A stretch of DNA of 64,000 bases. Source: Brevirhabdus sp. (lineage in GTDB: Bacteria > Pseudomonadota > Alphaproteobacteria > Rhodobacterales > Rhodobacteraceae). Location of the stretch: positions 62,001-126,000 of the forward strand of contig JAGXFH010000050.1 of the NCBI GenBank assembly GCA_024637315.1, in the 5' to 3' direction. This document shows, piece by piece, positions 15,940 through 25,035 of this stretch. Position 1 is the first letter of the stretch, and each line of letters opens with the position of its first letter. The translations under genes and the position numbers were made by a program. The notes below the pieces were generated by a model that was not told the origin of the DNA, did no database searches, and was given only the letters and a program-made list of their open reading frames with translations.

Positions 15940-18900
15940 TTATGCCGCCGTCGCCAGCAGTTCGGCATTGCCGCCGGTCGCGGTGGTGTCGATGCAGATA
16001 TGCCGCTCCAGATGACAGCGCGGACCGAAATCGGCCTCGCTCACCAACTGCACCAGCGCGCCCTTGCGCCCCGCAAGCGCCAGCCGCGCCGCGCGCAGAT
16101 CCTCGGTCTCCGACCACATCACCACCAGATCGAACCCGGCAAGCCGCGCCAGTTCTGACCGGTCCAGCACGCCATCGACATCGCCGTCCGGCACCACCGT
16201 GACGGCCGCGCAGCCATTGGCCCGCGCGATCCGTGCCTGCTCTTCGGCGTCGGCCAGACTTGGCCCGAGGCACAGCACCGTGCCGCGTCCAAAGGTCATC
16301 AGCCGGTTCGATTCACCCGTCGGCCCCGGCAGCGACTCGGCCGCCAGCATCTCGCCCTCGCGCTTCGCCCGGTCCAGGGCCGCCTGCACCGCGCCCGCAT
16401 CGGCCGCCTTGCCCGCAACAACCGCGCCCTCGCGCACCTCGCCCTTGACGAACCGCGCGACATAGTCCGGCCCGCCCGCCTTCGGTCCGGTGCCCGACAG
16501 CCCCTCTCCACCGAAGGGTTGCGAGCCAACGACGGCGCCGATCTGGTTGCGGTTGATATAGATGTTGCCCGCCCGGATCCGCGCCGCTGTCATGTCGACC
16601 CGGTTGTCGATCCGCGAATGCATGCCGAAGGTCAGCCCGTATCCGGTTGCGTTGATTGCCTCGATCACCTGCCCGATCCGGTCTGCCTTGTAGGTCGCGA
16701 CATGCAGCACGGGGCCGAAGATCTCGCGGTCGAGATCGCCGATCCCCGAGACTTTCAGCACTGCCGGACCCACGAACGTACCCGCCTCCGGTGCGGTTAG
16801 CTGCTTCATCAGTCGGCCCTCGGCCCGCGCTGCTTCGATATGCGCCACGATCCCGGCCCGCGCGTCCTCGTCGATCACCGGTCCGACATCGGTGGCCAGC
16901 GTCCAGGGATCGCCCAGTGCAAGTTCATCCATCGCGCCGAAAAGCATCTCGAGGAACGGCGTCGCCACATCCTCTTGCAAATAGAGAACCCGGAGCGCCG
17001 AACAGCGCTGCCCGGCCGACTGGAACGCCGAGGCGACGATATCGCGCACCGCCTGTTCTGGCATCGCGGTGGAATCCACGATCATCGCATTCAGCCCGCC
17101 GGTCTCGGCGATCAGCGGCGCATGCGGGTCAACGACACCGGCCATGCCGCGATTGATCGCCTGCGCCGTCTCGGTCGAGCCGGTAAAGACGACGCCGCCG
17201 ACCCGCTCATCCGCAGTCAGCGCCGCACCAACGACACCGCCCTCGCCCGGCAGCAGTTGCAGCGCGCTGATGGGAACCCCCGCCTCATGCATCAGCCGAA
17301 CCGCGATCGCCGCGGTGATGCCGGTCTGCTCGGCCGGTTTCGCCAGCACCGCGTTGCCAGCCGCCAGCGCCGCCGCGATCTGCCCAGTAAAGATCGCCAG
17401 CGGGAAATTCCATGGCGACACGCAGGTCACGACGCCGCGCGCCGCACCCTGCACCTCTTCGCCGCGATCGGCATAGTAGCGAAGGAAGTCCACGGCTTCA
17501 CGCAACTCTGATATCGAATCGGCGGCGGACTTGCCGGCCTCGCGGGCCAGCACCGCGAAGAACTCGCCGAAATGCTCCTCGTAGAGGTCGGCGGCCTTCC
17601 GCAGCGCCCTGGCCCGCTCGCCCGCAGGCGCTTGCCAGACCGTCGCGGCCTTCAAGGCCGCCGCCGCATCCTCCTTCGACGCCCAAAGAACCTCACCCAC
17701 CACATCCTTGGGCCGCGCCGGATTGCGGATTTCTTGCGGTTCTGCGCCCTTGACCTTGCCCGCGATGATCGGTCCCACCGACCAGCGCTTGCCGGCAAAC
17801 GCATCCCGCGCCGTCTCGAATTCCGCCAGATCGCGCGGATCGCGGATATCCCAACCCCTGGAATTCCGCCGCGCCCCGAAAATCTCTGCGGGCATCGGCA
17901 GCGGCGACCCCTTGTCCTGCACCGCCTGCAAGGCCGCGAACGGATCGGCGGCAATCACCGCAGGCGGCACGTCCTCGTTGACGATCTGGTTGACGAACGA
18001 AGAGTTCGCGCCGTTCTCCAGCATCCGCCGCACCAGATAGGCCAACAGGTCCCGATGCGCACCGACCGGCGCATAGATCCGGCACCGCGTACCCTCGGCC
18101 TTCAGCACGGCGGAATGCATCACCTCGCCCATGCCGTGAAGACGCTGGAACTCGAACGCATCGCGATCCGTGGCCGTTTCAAGCACCGCCGCCACCGTAT
18201 GCGCGTTGTGCGTGGCAAATTGCGGATAGATCCGGTCGGTCATCCCAAGCAGCTTCCTGGCGCAGCAAAGATAAGCCGCGTCGGTTGCCACTTTCCGGGT
18301 GTAGACCGGATATCCGTCCAGCCCAAAAACCTGTGCCTTCTTGATCTCACTGTCCCAATAGGCACCTTTTACAAGTCTTATCATGATCTTTCGGTCAAGG
18401 CTCTCGGCCAGCGCATACAGCCAGTCCAGCATGTAGGGCGCGCGCTTGCCATAAGCCTGCACCACCACCCCGAAGCCGTCCCACCCCGCCAGCTCGGGGC
18501 GCGAAAGAACCGCCTCGATGATATCGAGCGACAGGTCCAGCCGGTCAGCCTCCTCGGCGTCGATGTTCAGCCCCATCCCGGCCTTGCGCGCCATCAGCGC
18601 CAATTCGAACGTCCGTTCGACCAGTTCGCTCATCACACGGTCGCGCTGCTGCACCTCATAGCGCGGATGCAGTGCCGACAGCTTGATCGAGATTCCCGGA
18701 TTGTTGCGGATATCGTCGGACTTACAATGCGACGCCAGCTTCGCGATCGCGTCGGAATAGGCATCGTAGTGATGCTGCGCATCCTTCGCCGTCAAGGCCG
18801 CCTCGCCGAGCATGTCGAATGAATAGCTGTAACCCTGCGCCACCATCTTCGAGCCGCGCTTCAGCGCTTCGCCAATGGTCTGGCCCAGCACGAACTGATG

Positions 18901-19404
18901 CCCCAGTTCCTTGATCGCGCGGCCCACAGCGGTGCGGATCATCGGCTCGCCCAGCCGCTTGACCGCGGAATGCAGGGTCGCCGCGATCCCCGGCTGATGA
19001 TCCTCTCGCAGCACCCGGCCGGTCAGCATCAGGGCCCAGGTCGAGGCATTGACCAGCGATGACGACGAGTGCCCCAGATGCTCGTCCCACGAGGAACTGG
19101 CGATCTTGTCCTCGATCAGCTCGTCGATCGTATGCTTGTCGGGCACCCGCAACAACGCCTCGGCCAGACACATCAGCGCGATGCCCTCATCGGTCGACAG
19201 CCCGTATTCCGACAGGAACACCTCCATCAACCCCGGAGAGGCATGGCCGCGCACGCCCTCGATCATCTTGACCGCCCGCGCCGTCGCCCGCTCGCGCACC
19301 GCCTGCTCGACCGGCTGCGCTTCGATCAGATCGGCCAGCAACCCCGCCTCGGCCCGGTGATGCGCATCGCGGATTGTCTCTCTCAGGTGCTGCAGATCGG
19401 CCAT
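15940..19404 (-). CDS. putA: Bifunctional proline dehydrogenase / L-glutamate gamma-semialdehyde dehydrogenase
   Basis: 1154 residues. Oxidises proline to glutamate in two steps with FAD and NAD. The PRODH barrel covers about residues 130-440 (RLVKGAYWDSEIK near 340). The ALDH domain covers about 530-980, with ETGGLNAMIVDS and the catalytic Cys801 in SAGQRCSALRVL. A C-terminal ALDH-like extra domain follows (about 990-1154), typical of long PutA proteins. There is no ribbon-helix-helix segment at the N-terminus, so unlike E. coli PutA it is not a repressor; the divergent Lrp-type gene fills that role. ATG at 19404 follows AGAGGATG. Confidence 0.97.
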   Translation of the reverse strand: MADLQHLRETIRDAHHRAEAGLLADLIEAQPVEQAVRERATARAVKMIEGVRGHASPGLMEVFLSEYGLSTDEGIALMCLAEALLRVPDKHTIDELIEDKIASSSWDEHLGHSSSSLVNASTWALMLTGRVLREDHQPGIAATLHSAVKRLGEPMIRTAVGRAIKELGHQFVLGQTIGEALKRGSKMVAQGYSYSFDMLGEAALTAKDAQHHYDAYSDAIAKLASHCKSDDIRNNPGISIKLSALHPRYEVQQRDRVMSELVERTFELALMARKAGMGLNIDAEEADRLDLSLDIIEAVLSRPELAGWDGFGVVVQAYGKRAPYMLDWLYALAESLDRKIMIRLVKGAYWDSEIKKAQVFGLDGYPVYTRKVATDAAYLCCARKLLGMTDRIYPQFATHNAHTVAAVLETATDRDAFEFQRLHGMGEVMHSAVLKAEGTRCRIYAPVGAHRDLLAYLVRRMLENGANSSFVNQIVNEDVPPAVIAADPFAALQAVQDKGSPLPMPAEIFGARRNSRGWDIRDPRDLAEFETARDAFAGKRWSVGPIIAGKVKGAEPQEIRNPARPKDVVGEVLWASKEDAAAALKAATVWQAPAGERARALRKAADLYEEHFGEFFAVLAREAGKSAADSISELREAVDFLRYYADRGEEVQGAARGVVTCVSPWNFPLAIFTGQIAAALAAGNAVLAKPAEQTGITAAIAVRLMHEAGVPISALQLLPGEGGVVGAALTADERVGGVVFTGSTETAQAINRGMAGVVDPHAPLIAETGGLNAMIVDSTAMPEQAVRDIVASAFQSAGQRCSALRVLYLQEDVATPFLEMLFGAMDELALGDPWTLATDVGPVIDEDARAGIVAHIEAARAEGRLMKQLTAPEAGTFVGPAVLKVSGIGDLDREIFGPVLHVATYKADRIGQVIEAINATGYGLTFGMHSRIDNRVDMTAARIRAGNIYINRNQIGAVVGSQPFGGEGLSGTGPKAGGPDYVARFVKGEVREGAVVAGKAADAGAVQAALDRAKREGEMLAAESLPGPTGESNRLMTFGRGTVLCLGPSLADAEEQARIARANGCAAVTVVPDGDVDGVLDRSELARLAGFDLVVMWSETEDLRAARLALAGRKGALVQLVSEADFGPRCHLERHICIDTTATGGNAELLATAA

Positions 19405-19453
19405 GGAATCATCCTCTTGAAACGGTTTGGAGCAATCTACACCGTCGCGATTG

Positions 19454-19464
19454 GGCAAATTGCC
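19454..19464. promoter_or_regulatory. Palindrome in the putA-putR divergent promoter region, candidate PutR site
   Basis: GGCAA-A-TTGCC is a perfect 11-bp palindrome 50 bases before the putA ATG and 69 bases before the putR ATG. Lrp-family proteins bind AT-centred palindromes of this kind. Assignment to PutR is inferred from position. Confidence 0.4.
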
Positions 19465-19532
19465 TGTCTTTCGCGAATTTCTCGGCATATAGACTGTATT
19501 TTACACCCAGGTCAGCCGGAAAGACTGAAAAA

Positions 19533-20003
19533 ATGCCCACTTACGATGCGCTCGACCAGATCGACCGCAAGATCCTCAGAATCCTCAGCCGTGACGGCCG
19601 CCTGCCGGTGACAGAACTTGCCGCCGAGGTCGGGCTTTCGAAGACCCCCTGCCAGTCGCGGCTCAAACGGTTGCAGGCGCAGGGCTACATCCAGGGCTTC
19701 CGCGCCATCCTGAACCCGGCCAAACTGAACCTCACCCATGTCGCCTTCGCCGAGGTCAAGCTGCGCGACACCTCCGAAAAGGCGCTCTCGGCGTTCAACG
19801 CCGCCGTCCTGAAAGTTCCCGAGATCGAGCAATGCCACATGATCGCCGGCTCTTTCGACTACCTGCTGAAAATCCGCACGAAGGACATCCAGGCCTATCG
19901 CCAGGTCCTGGGCGAAACCATCTCGACCCTGCCACATGTCGGCAGCACCTCGACCCATGTCTCGATGCAATCGGTCAAGGACACCGCCTTCGACCGCGCC
20001 TGA
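19533..20003 (+). CDS. putR: Lrp/AsnC-family regulator, proline-responsive activator PutR
   Basis: 156 residues. N-terminal HTH (LDQIDRKILRILSRDGRLPV, then LAAEVGLSKTPCQSRLKRL) and a C-terminal RAM effector domain (HVAFAEVKL to the end, with CHMIAGSFDYLLKI). It is divergent from putA with a 128-base shared region, the arrangement in Rhodobacter and Agrobacterium where PutR activates putA when proline is present. ATG at 19533 is preferred; upstream in-frame sequence lies in the promoter region. Confidence 0.92.
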   Translation: MPTYDALDQIDRKILRILSRDGRLPVTELAAEVGLSKTPCQSRLKRLQAQGYIQGFRAILNPAKLNLTHVAFAEVKLRDTSEKALSAFNAAVLKVPEIEQCHMIAGSFDYLLKIRTKDIQAYRQVLGETISTLPHVGSTSTHVSMQSVKDTAFDRA

Positions 20004-20010
20004 CCCTTCC

Positions 20011-20033
20011 CATCATTCGTCCGCAAATATCCC
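20011..20033 (+). repeat. 23-nt dispersed repeat, copy 2
   Basis: Identical to 15889-15911 over 23 bases. It starts 7 bases after the putR stop, the same offset relative to a stop codon as copy 1. Confidence 0.8.
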
Positions 20034-20048
20034 CGCGCGGAGCGCATC

Positions 20049-20067
20049 GCCTGTCCGCAGGACAGGC
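20049..20067. terminator. Hairpin between convergent putR and znuB
   Basis: GCCTGTCC-GCA-GGACAGGC is a perfect 8-bp stem with a three-base loop. No T-run, so a possible bidirectional terminator only. Confidence 0.5.
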
Positions 20068-20111
20068 AAACCCTCACCTGGCCCGGCACGGGCCGCAGTC
20101 CGGAACCCCGG

Positions 20112-20900
20112 TCAGCCCGCGCGACGACCCGGCAAGGACAGCGCAAAGATCGCCGCCGCCACCACCACGATGCTCGGACCGGTGGGCGTGTCGGCCAGGA
20201 ACGAGGCCCAGACACCGCCAAGACTGGCCGCCATGCCGAACAGCACCGCCAGCGCCGCCATGCCCTCGGGTGTGCGCGCAAAGCCGCGCGCCGCCGCTGC
20301 CGGCACGATCAACAGCGCTGCGATCAACAATGCGCCGACCACTTTCAGCGCCAGCGCCACCACCACCGCCAGCGCCAGCGTCAACACCATCCGCTCGCGC
20401 CGCGGGTCGATCCCTGCGCTGGCCGCCAGCTCCTCGTTCAGCGTCGCGGTCAAAAGCGGCGCCCAGCGCCAGACCAGCAAGGCCAACACAGCGCCCGAAC
20501 CGCCCCAGATCACTGCCAGATCCGCCTTTGTCACGGTCAGGATATCGCCGAACAGGAACGCCGTCAGGTCGATCCGCACCCCCTCGACAAAGGAAATCGC
20601 TACCAGGCCAAGCGCCAGCGCCGAATGCGCCAACACCCCCAGCACCGCATCCATGCCGTGGCCGCGCCCGACCAGGGCCGTCACCGACATTCCCATCGCC
20701 AGCGCCACCGCCAGCGTCCCGACCGTCACCGACAATGAAAACGCCAGCGCCAGAGCCACGCCCAGAACCGCCGCATGCGCCATTGCATCGCCGAAATAGG
20801 CCATCCGCCGCCAGACGACGAAGGCCCCCAGCGGCCCTGTCGCCAGGGACAATCCGACCCCTGCCAGCACCGCCCGGATCAGGAAGTCGTCCAGGATCAT
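20112..20900 (-). CDS. znuB: Zinc ABC transporter permease ZnuB
   Basis: 262 residues, very hydrophobic with about eight membrane segments, ABC-3 family. Family marks include WRRMAYFGDAMAHAAVLGVAL near residue 30, SFVEGVRIDLTAFLFGDIL and VVGALLIAALLIVPAAAARGFA. It forms the membrane channel of the ZnuABC zinc importer. Its ATG overlaps the znuC stop (ATGA), and the znuC-zur pair overlaps likewise, so zur-znuC-znuB is one coupled operon. Confidence 0.95.
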   Translation of the reverse strand: MILDDFLIRAVLAGVGLSLATGPLGAFVVWRRMAYFGDAMAHAAVLGVALALAFSLSVTVGTLAVALAMGMSVTALVGRGHGMDAVLGVLAHSALALGLVAISFVEGVRIDLTAFLFGDILTVTKADLAVIWGGSGAVLALLVWRWAPLLTATLNEELAASAGIDPRRERMVLTLALAVVVALALKVVGALLIAALLIVPAAAARGFARTPEGMAALAVLFGMAASLGGVWASFLADTPTGPSIVVVAAAIFALSLPGRRAG

Positions 20901-21697
20901 CGCCGCCCCCCGGCATGATCACCATGCACGTGGCCTTCGGCACCCAGCGCGCCATCGGCAGGGTCATGGTCAGGCACGTCATGCACATGATCGTGGTCAT
21001 GGTCATGCTCGTGCCGGTAAAGCGCCAGGGCCCCGCCGGTTCCGACGCCGAAAAGCGCCCGGTATTCCGGCGCTTCGGACACCACTTCGGGGCTGCCCTC
21101 GCAGCAGATGTGACCGTTGAGGCAGATCACCCGGTCAGAGGCGCGCATCACCACATGCAGATCGTGGCTGACCAACAGGATCGCCGCGCCGGTCTCCTGG
21201 CGCACCTCCTCGACCAGCCTGTAGAACGACTCGACGCCCGGATGGTCCAGCCCCTGCGTCGGCTCGTCGAGGATCAGGATGTCGGGCTCGGCCAACAGCG
21301 CCCGCGCCAACAGCACGCGCTGGAACTGCCCGCCGGACAAAGCCGTCATCTGCCGCGTCTCCAGCCCCTCGACCCCGACCCGCGCCATCACCACGCTGAC
21401 GGTTTCGGCACTTTGCCGCTGCGGCAGCGACAGGAACCGCGCGACGGTGATCGGCAGGCTCGCATCTATCGCCAGCCGCTGCGGCACATAGCCGATCCGC
21501 AGGCCGGGCTTGCGCATCACCGATCCGCGCGTCGGTTTCAAGACGCCCAGCAGCGCGCGGATCAGCGTCGATTTTCCGGATCCGTTCGGCCCGACCACGG
21601 TCACGATTTCGCCTTTCGAGATGCTGAAATCCACATGGCTCAACACCGGCGCGCCGCTGTAGCGCAGGCTCAGGTCGCGGGTCTCGATCAGGTTCAT
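20897..21697 (-). CDS. znuC: Zinc ABC transporter ATP-binding protein ZnuC
   Basis: 266 residues. Walker A GPNGSGKST (residues 36-44), signature LSGGQFQRVLLARALL and Walker B ILILDEPTQGLD. The last 35 residues are rich in His and Asp (HEHDHDHDHVHD and more), a tail commonly seen on ZnuC proteins and thought to bind zinc. Energises ZnuB at the inner membrane. Overlaps both neighbours by ATGA. Confidence 0.96.
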   Translation of the reverse strand: MNLIETRDLSLRYSGAPVLSHVDFSISKGEIVTVVGPNGSGKSTLIRALLGVLKPTRGSVMRKPGLRIGYVPQRLAIDASLPITVARFLSLPQRQSAETVSVVMARVGVEGLETRQMTALSGGQFQRVLLARALLAEPDILILDEPTQGLDHPGVESFYRLVEEVRQETGAAILLVSHDLHVVMRASDRVICLNGHICCEGSPEVVSEAPEYRALFGVGTGGALALYRHEHDHDHDHVHDVPDHDPADGALGAEGHVHGDHAGGRR

Positions 21698-22185
21698 GCG
21701 GGCTCTGCCGCGCAGGTCGGACAGGTACCCAGCACCTCGACATTGACCCGCGCGATCCGAAAGCCCAGCCGCCCCGCAGCGGCGTCGAGCGCCCCGCGCA
21801 CCTCTTCTTCGGGGGCCTCTGCCACCGTGCCGCAGGTATCGCAGATAAAGAAGGCCGGAGCATGCGCCTCGCCGGGCTGCATGCAGGCGGTAAAGGCGTT
21901 CAGCCGCCGGATCCGGTGCGCGAATCCATTCTCGACCAGAAAATCCAGCGCCCGGTAGGCCACAGGCGGCTGGCTGCCGAAACCGTCCCTGGCCAGCCGC
22001 TCCAGCACCTCGTAGGCGCCAAGCGCGCGGTGTTCCTCGAGCAAGATCTCCAGCGTCCGGCGGCGGACCGGGGTCATCCTGATCCCCGCCTTGGCCGACA
22101 GGGCCTCGGCGCGGTCAAGCACCGGGCCGGAACAGTTTTCGTGATCGTGCCGCTGGAATGCGGCGGCGGGGTTGGTGATCGACAT
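21694..22185 (-). CDS. zur: Zinc uptake regulator Zur (Fur family)
   Basis: 163 residues. Fur-type winged helix (MTPVRRRTLEILLEEHRALGAYEVLERL, then QPPVAYRALDFLVENGFAHRI), followed by the dimerisation part with the structural zinc site CDTCGT and CPTC. An HDHENC segment near the N-terminus may add a metal site. ATG at 22185 is chosen over the adjoining GTG codon. First gene of the zur-znuC-znuB operon; a Zur box lies 13 bases upstream of its start, so it should repress its own operon and divergent znuA in zinc-replete cells. Confidence 0.93.
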   Translation of the reverse strand: MSITNPAAAFQRHDHENCSGPVLDRAEALSAKAGIRMTPVRRRTLEILLEEHRALGAYEVLERLARDGFGSQPPVAYRALDFLVENGFAHRIRRLNAFTACMQPGEAHAPAFFICDTCGTVAEAPEEEVRGALDAAAGRLGFRIARVNVEVLGTCPTCAAEPA

Positions 22186-22197
22186 CACTTTGCCTCT

Positions 22198-22212
22198 TGT
22201 TATCTTATAACA
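22198..22212. promoter_or_regulatory. Zur box between zur and znuA
   Basis: TGTTAT-CTT-ATAACA, a perfect palindrome, sits in the 69-base divergent region and matches the alphaproteobacterial Zur consensus (TGTTATA-n-TATAACA type). A partial second copy (GTTATGTTATTTC, 22214-22226) follows, which could hold a second dimer. Confidence 0.8.
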
Positions 22213-22254
22213 CGTTATGTTATTTCATCACGACACCAGATACAAGGACCGCCG

Positions 22255-23118
22255 ATGCGCCCGACCCTCGCCGCTCTTCTTCTCGTCGTCGCCGGCCCGG
22301 CCACTGCCGAACCGAAGGTCGTCACCGACATCGCCCCGGTGCATTCGCTGGTCGCGGCGGTGATGGGTGAACTCGGCCAGCCAGACGTTCTGCTCGACGC
22401 CGCCGCCGACCCGCATCACATCACGCTCCGCCCGTCGCAGGCCCGCGCGCTTGCCGGGGCGGATGCGGTGTTCTGGATCGGTCCGGCGTTGACGCCCTGG
22501 CTTGCCAAGTCGCTCGCCTCGCGGCCCGAAACGATCGCGCTGACCGAGTTTCCCGGAACCGCCCTGATCACGGGCCACGACGATCACGGCGACAGCGACC
22601 ACGGCCCCTTCGACCCCCATGCCTGGCTCGATCCCGCAAATGCGGTGCTCTGGCTGCGCGTCATCGGCGAAACGCTCGGCCGGATCGACCCGGAGAATGC
22701 CGCCGCCTACGCCGCCAATGCCCAAAAAGCCGCGGCGGACCTGCAAGCGCTGAGCGCCGAGCTGGCCGCGGAACTCGCGCCGCTTACCGGCAATCGCTAC
22801 CTCGTCGCCCATGACGCCTATGCCTATTTCGCCGGCCATTTCGGCCTGAACCTGTCCGAGGCGATCTCGGACAGCGATGCCGAGGCCGCTTCGGCAGCGC
22901 GACTGGCCGAACTGCGCGACAGCCTGGCCGCCCAGCCCGTCACCTGCGCCTTTCACGAACCGCAGCAAAGTCCCGCAGGCCTCGAAACACTGCTGGCCGG
23001 CACCGACACACCGCAGGCCACGCTCGACCCGCTGGGATCCGCACTTGCCCCCGGCCCCGCGCTTTATCCCGATCTCTTGCGGGCGATGGCTGGCAGCATC
23101 GCCCACTGCGCCGACTGA
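22255..23118 (+). CDS. znuA: Zinc ABC transporter substrate-binding protein ZnuA
   Basis: 287 residues. Signal peptide MRPTLAALLLVVAGPATA, then the cluster A-I fold: VTDIAPVHSLVAAVMGELG, ADPHHITLRPSQARAL (first zinc His), a short His/Asp loop (GHDDHGDSDHGPFDPHAW) and VAHDAYAYFAGHFGL (later His). Periplasmic zinc capture for ZnuBC. The His-rich loop is short compared with E. coli. Divergent from zur with the Zur box between. Confidence 0.95.
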   Translation: MRPTLAALLLVVAGPATAEPKVVTDIAPVHSLVAAVMGELGQPDVLLDAAADPHHITLRPSQARALAGADAVFWIGPALTPWLAKSLASRPETIALTEFPGTALITGHDDHGDSDHGPFDPHAWLDPANAVLWLRVIGETLGRIDPENAAAYAANAQKAAADLQALSAELAAELAPLTGNRYLVAHDAYAYFAGHFGLNLSEAISDSDAEAASAARLAELRDSLAAQPVTCAFHEPQQSPAGLETLLAGTDTPQATLDPLGSALAPGPALYPDLLRAMAGSIAHCAD

Positions 23119-23179
23119 CCCCCCTTGATCCCGACCCCAAAGGCGCGGACACTCCGGCACGCCGCAGAAGGGGACCACA

Positions 23180-24040
23180 ATGACCAGCACGATCTTCGAC
23201 CCCACGCCCTGCGACCTTGGCGAAGGCCCGTTCTGGCACCCCGAACGGCAGCAGTTCTTCTGGTGCGACATTTTGGGCCGGAAACTTCTGACCCGCGCCG
23301 ACGACAAGACCCATTGCTGGGAGTTCCCCGGTCATGTCTCGGCGCTTGGCTGGACCGACCGTGATCATTTGCTGATCGCCAGCGAAACTGCGCTTCACCT
23401 GTTCGACCTGACGACCGGCAAGAACGAAGTCGTCGTCGCGCTGGAGGCCGACAACCCCGCGACCCGGTCCAACGATGGCCGCGCCGACCCGCAGGGCGGC
23501 TTCTGGATCGGCACGATGGGCAAGAAGGCCGAGACAAGGGCGGGCGCCATCTACCGCTACTACCGCGGCGAGGTCCGGACCCTCTATCCCGGCATCACGG
23601 TCCCGAATTCCATCGCTTTCGCGCCCGATGGCACCACCGCCTATTTCACCGACACGCGGACGCAGGTGATCCGCCGCCAAAACCTTGACGCGCAAGGGTG
23701 GCCCAAGGGCGACCCGGAACCCTTCGTCGACTGCACCGACCTGCCCGGCTCGCCCGACGGCTCTGTCGTCGATGCTGGGGGCTACCTCTGGAACGCGCAA
23801 TGGGGCGGCTGGCGGGTGGCGTGTTATTCCCCCGAGGGCGAGTACCTGCGCGAGGTCACCTTCAACGCCGCCCACACCTCTTGCCCAGCTTTCGGAGGGC
23901 CGGATCTGACGACCCTTTTCTGCACCTCGGCGCAGGAAAACCTGACCGATTCGGACCGCAACCGCAGCAGTGACCACGGCAAGACCTTCGCCGCAGAAAA
24001 CGTCGCCAAGGGGCAGCCCGAACACCGGGTCATCCTGTGA
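23180..24040 (+). CDS. SMP-30/gluconolactonase-family sugar lactonase
   Basis: 286 residues, six-bladed propeller of the SMP-30/Gluconolactonase/LRE family. DLGEGPFWHPERQQFFWCDI carries the metal-binding Glu; RSNDGRADPQGGFWIGTM the substrate/metal Asn and Asp; PNSIAFAPDG and GSPDGSVVDAGGYLWNAQWGG the later metal ligands. Hydrolyses an aldonolactone to the aldonate. It overlaps the aldose epimerase by four bases, and both suit oxidative sugar breakdown; galactonolactone from the galactose module at 33-43 kb is a plausible substrate, but arabino- or xylonolactone are equally possible. Confidence 0.87.
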   Translation: MTSTIFDPTPCDLGEGPFWHPERQQFFWCDILGRKLLTRADDKTHCWEFPGHVSALGWTDRDHLLIASETALHLFDLTTGKNEVVVALEADNPATRSNDGRADPQGGFWIGTMGKKAETRAGAIYRYYRGEVRTLYPGITVPNSIAFAPDGTTAYFTDTRTQVIRRQNLDAQGWPKGDPEPFVDCTDLPGSPDGSVVDAGGYLWNAQWGGWRVACYSPEGEYLREVTFNAAHTSCPAFGGPDLTTLFCTSAQENLTDSDRNRSSDHGKTFAAENVAKGQPEHRVIL

Positions 24041-25035
24041 CCCGCACAGCGTTCGGAAAAACCCCCGCCGGAACCGAGGTCGAGCGGCTGACGCTTGGTG
24101 ACGGCACGCTGACCGCGCAGATTCTGACCCTCGGCGCGATCCTGCAAGACCTGCGGCTCGCCGACAGGCCATATACGCTGACCCTGGGCGGCACCGACCT
24201 TGCCGCCTATCTGGGGCCGATGAAGTACTACGGCGCGGTTGTAGGGCCCGTCGCCAACCGGATCGCCCATGCCAGCGCGGTGCTGGATGGCCAACGCTAC
24301 CACTTCGCCGCCAACGAGGACGAAACGACCCTGCATGGCGGCCCGTTCGGCACCCATGCCCTGATCTGGGAAGTGCACGAACAGACCCAGACCAGCGCCA
24401 CGCTGCGGCTGTCGCTGCCCGACGGGCTTGGCGGCTTTCCCGGCCGTCGCATCCTGATGGCGACCTTCAGCATCTTCCCCGGCGCGGTGCTGGAACTGAT
24501 GCTGACCGCCACGACCGACACGCCGACCTGGATCAACCTCGCCAATCACAGCTACTGGAATCTCGATGGCACGGAAACGACCGAGGGGCACGAGCTGACG
24601 ATCGACGCCGAAAGCTACCTGCCGGTCGATGCCGCGATGATCCCCACATCGCCAGCCCCGGTTGAGGGAACGGAGTTCGACTTCCGCTCTCCGCGCCGCA
24701 TCGGCGCCGGGCAGCCGGACCGCTACGACCACAATTTCTGCCTGTCCGACAGCCGCCAACCGCTGCGCCAGGTCGCCCGGCTCCGGGGTCGCTCCGGCCT
24801 TGAGATGACGCTGGAAACCACCGAACCCGGCCTGCAGATCTACGACGCCGCTCACAATGACACCGCGCCGCATCAGGGACATCACGGGCAACCCTACGGT
24901 CCCTTTTCCGGCATTGCGATCGAGGCGCAGGGCTGGCCCGACGCCCCGAACCGCCCCGATTTTCCGGGCACGAGGCTTGATCCCGGCGAGACCTACGAAC
25001 AAGTCACCCGCTGGCATTTCAGGGACGCGCCATGA
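24037..25035 (+). CDS. galM: Aldose 1-epimerase (galactose mutarotase)
   Basis: 332 residues. GalM fold with VVGPVANRIAHASAVLDG, NEDETTLHGGPFGTHALIWEV (first catalytic His), INLANHSYWNLDG (second His, HSYWNL is the family hallmark) and YDHNFCL. Interconverts alpha and beta anomers of free sugars, as needed before oxidation by an anomer-specific dehydrogenase. Starts at a GTG inside the stop of the lactonase (GTGA) and overlaps the MDR gene by ATGA. Confidence 0.92.
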   Translation: MTRTAFGKTPAGTEVERLTLGDGTLTAQILTLGAILQDLRLADRPYTLTLGGTDLAAYLGPMKYYGAVVGPVANRIAHASAVLDGQRYHFAANEDETTLHGGPFGTHALIWEVHEQTQTSATLRLSLPDGLGGFPGRRILMATFSIFPGAVLELMLTATTDTPTWINLANHSYWNLDGTETTEGHELTIDAESYLPVDAAMIPTSPAPVEGTEFDFRSPRRIGAGQPDRYDHNFCLSDSRQPLRQVARLRGRSGLEMTLETTEPGLQIYDAAHNDTAPHQGHHGQPYGPFSGIAIEAQGWPDAPNRPDFPGTRLDPGETYEQVTRWHFRDAP

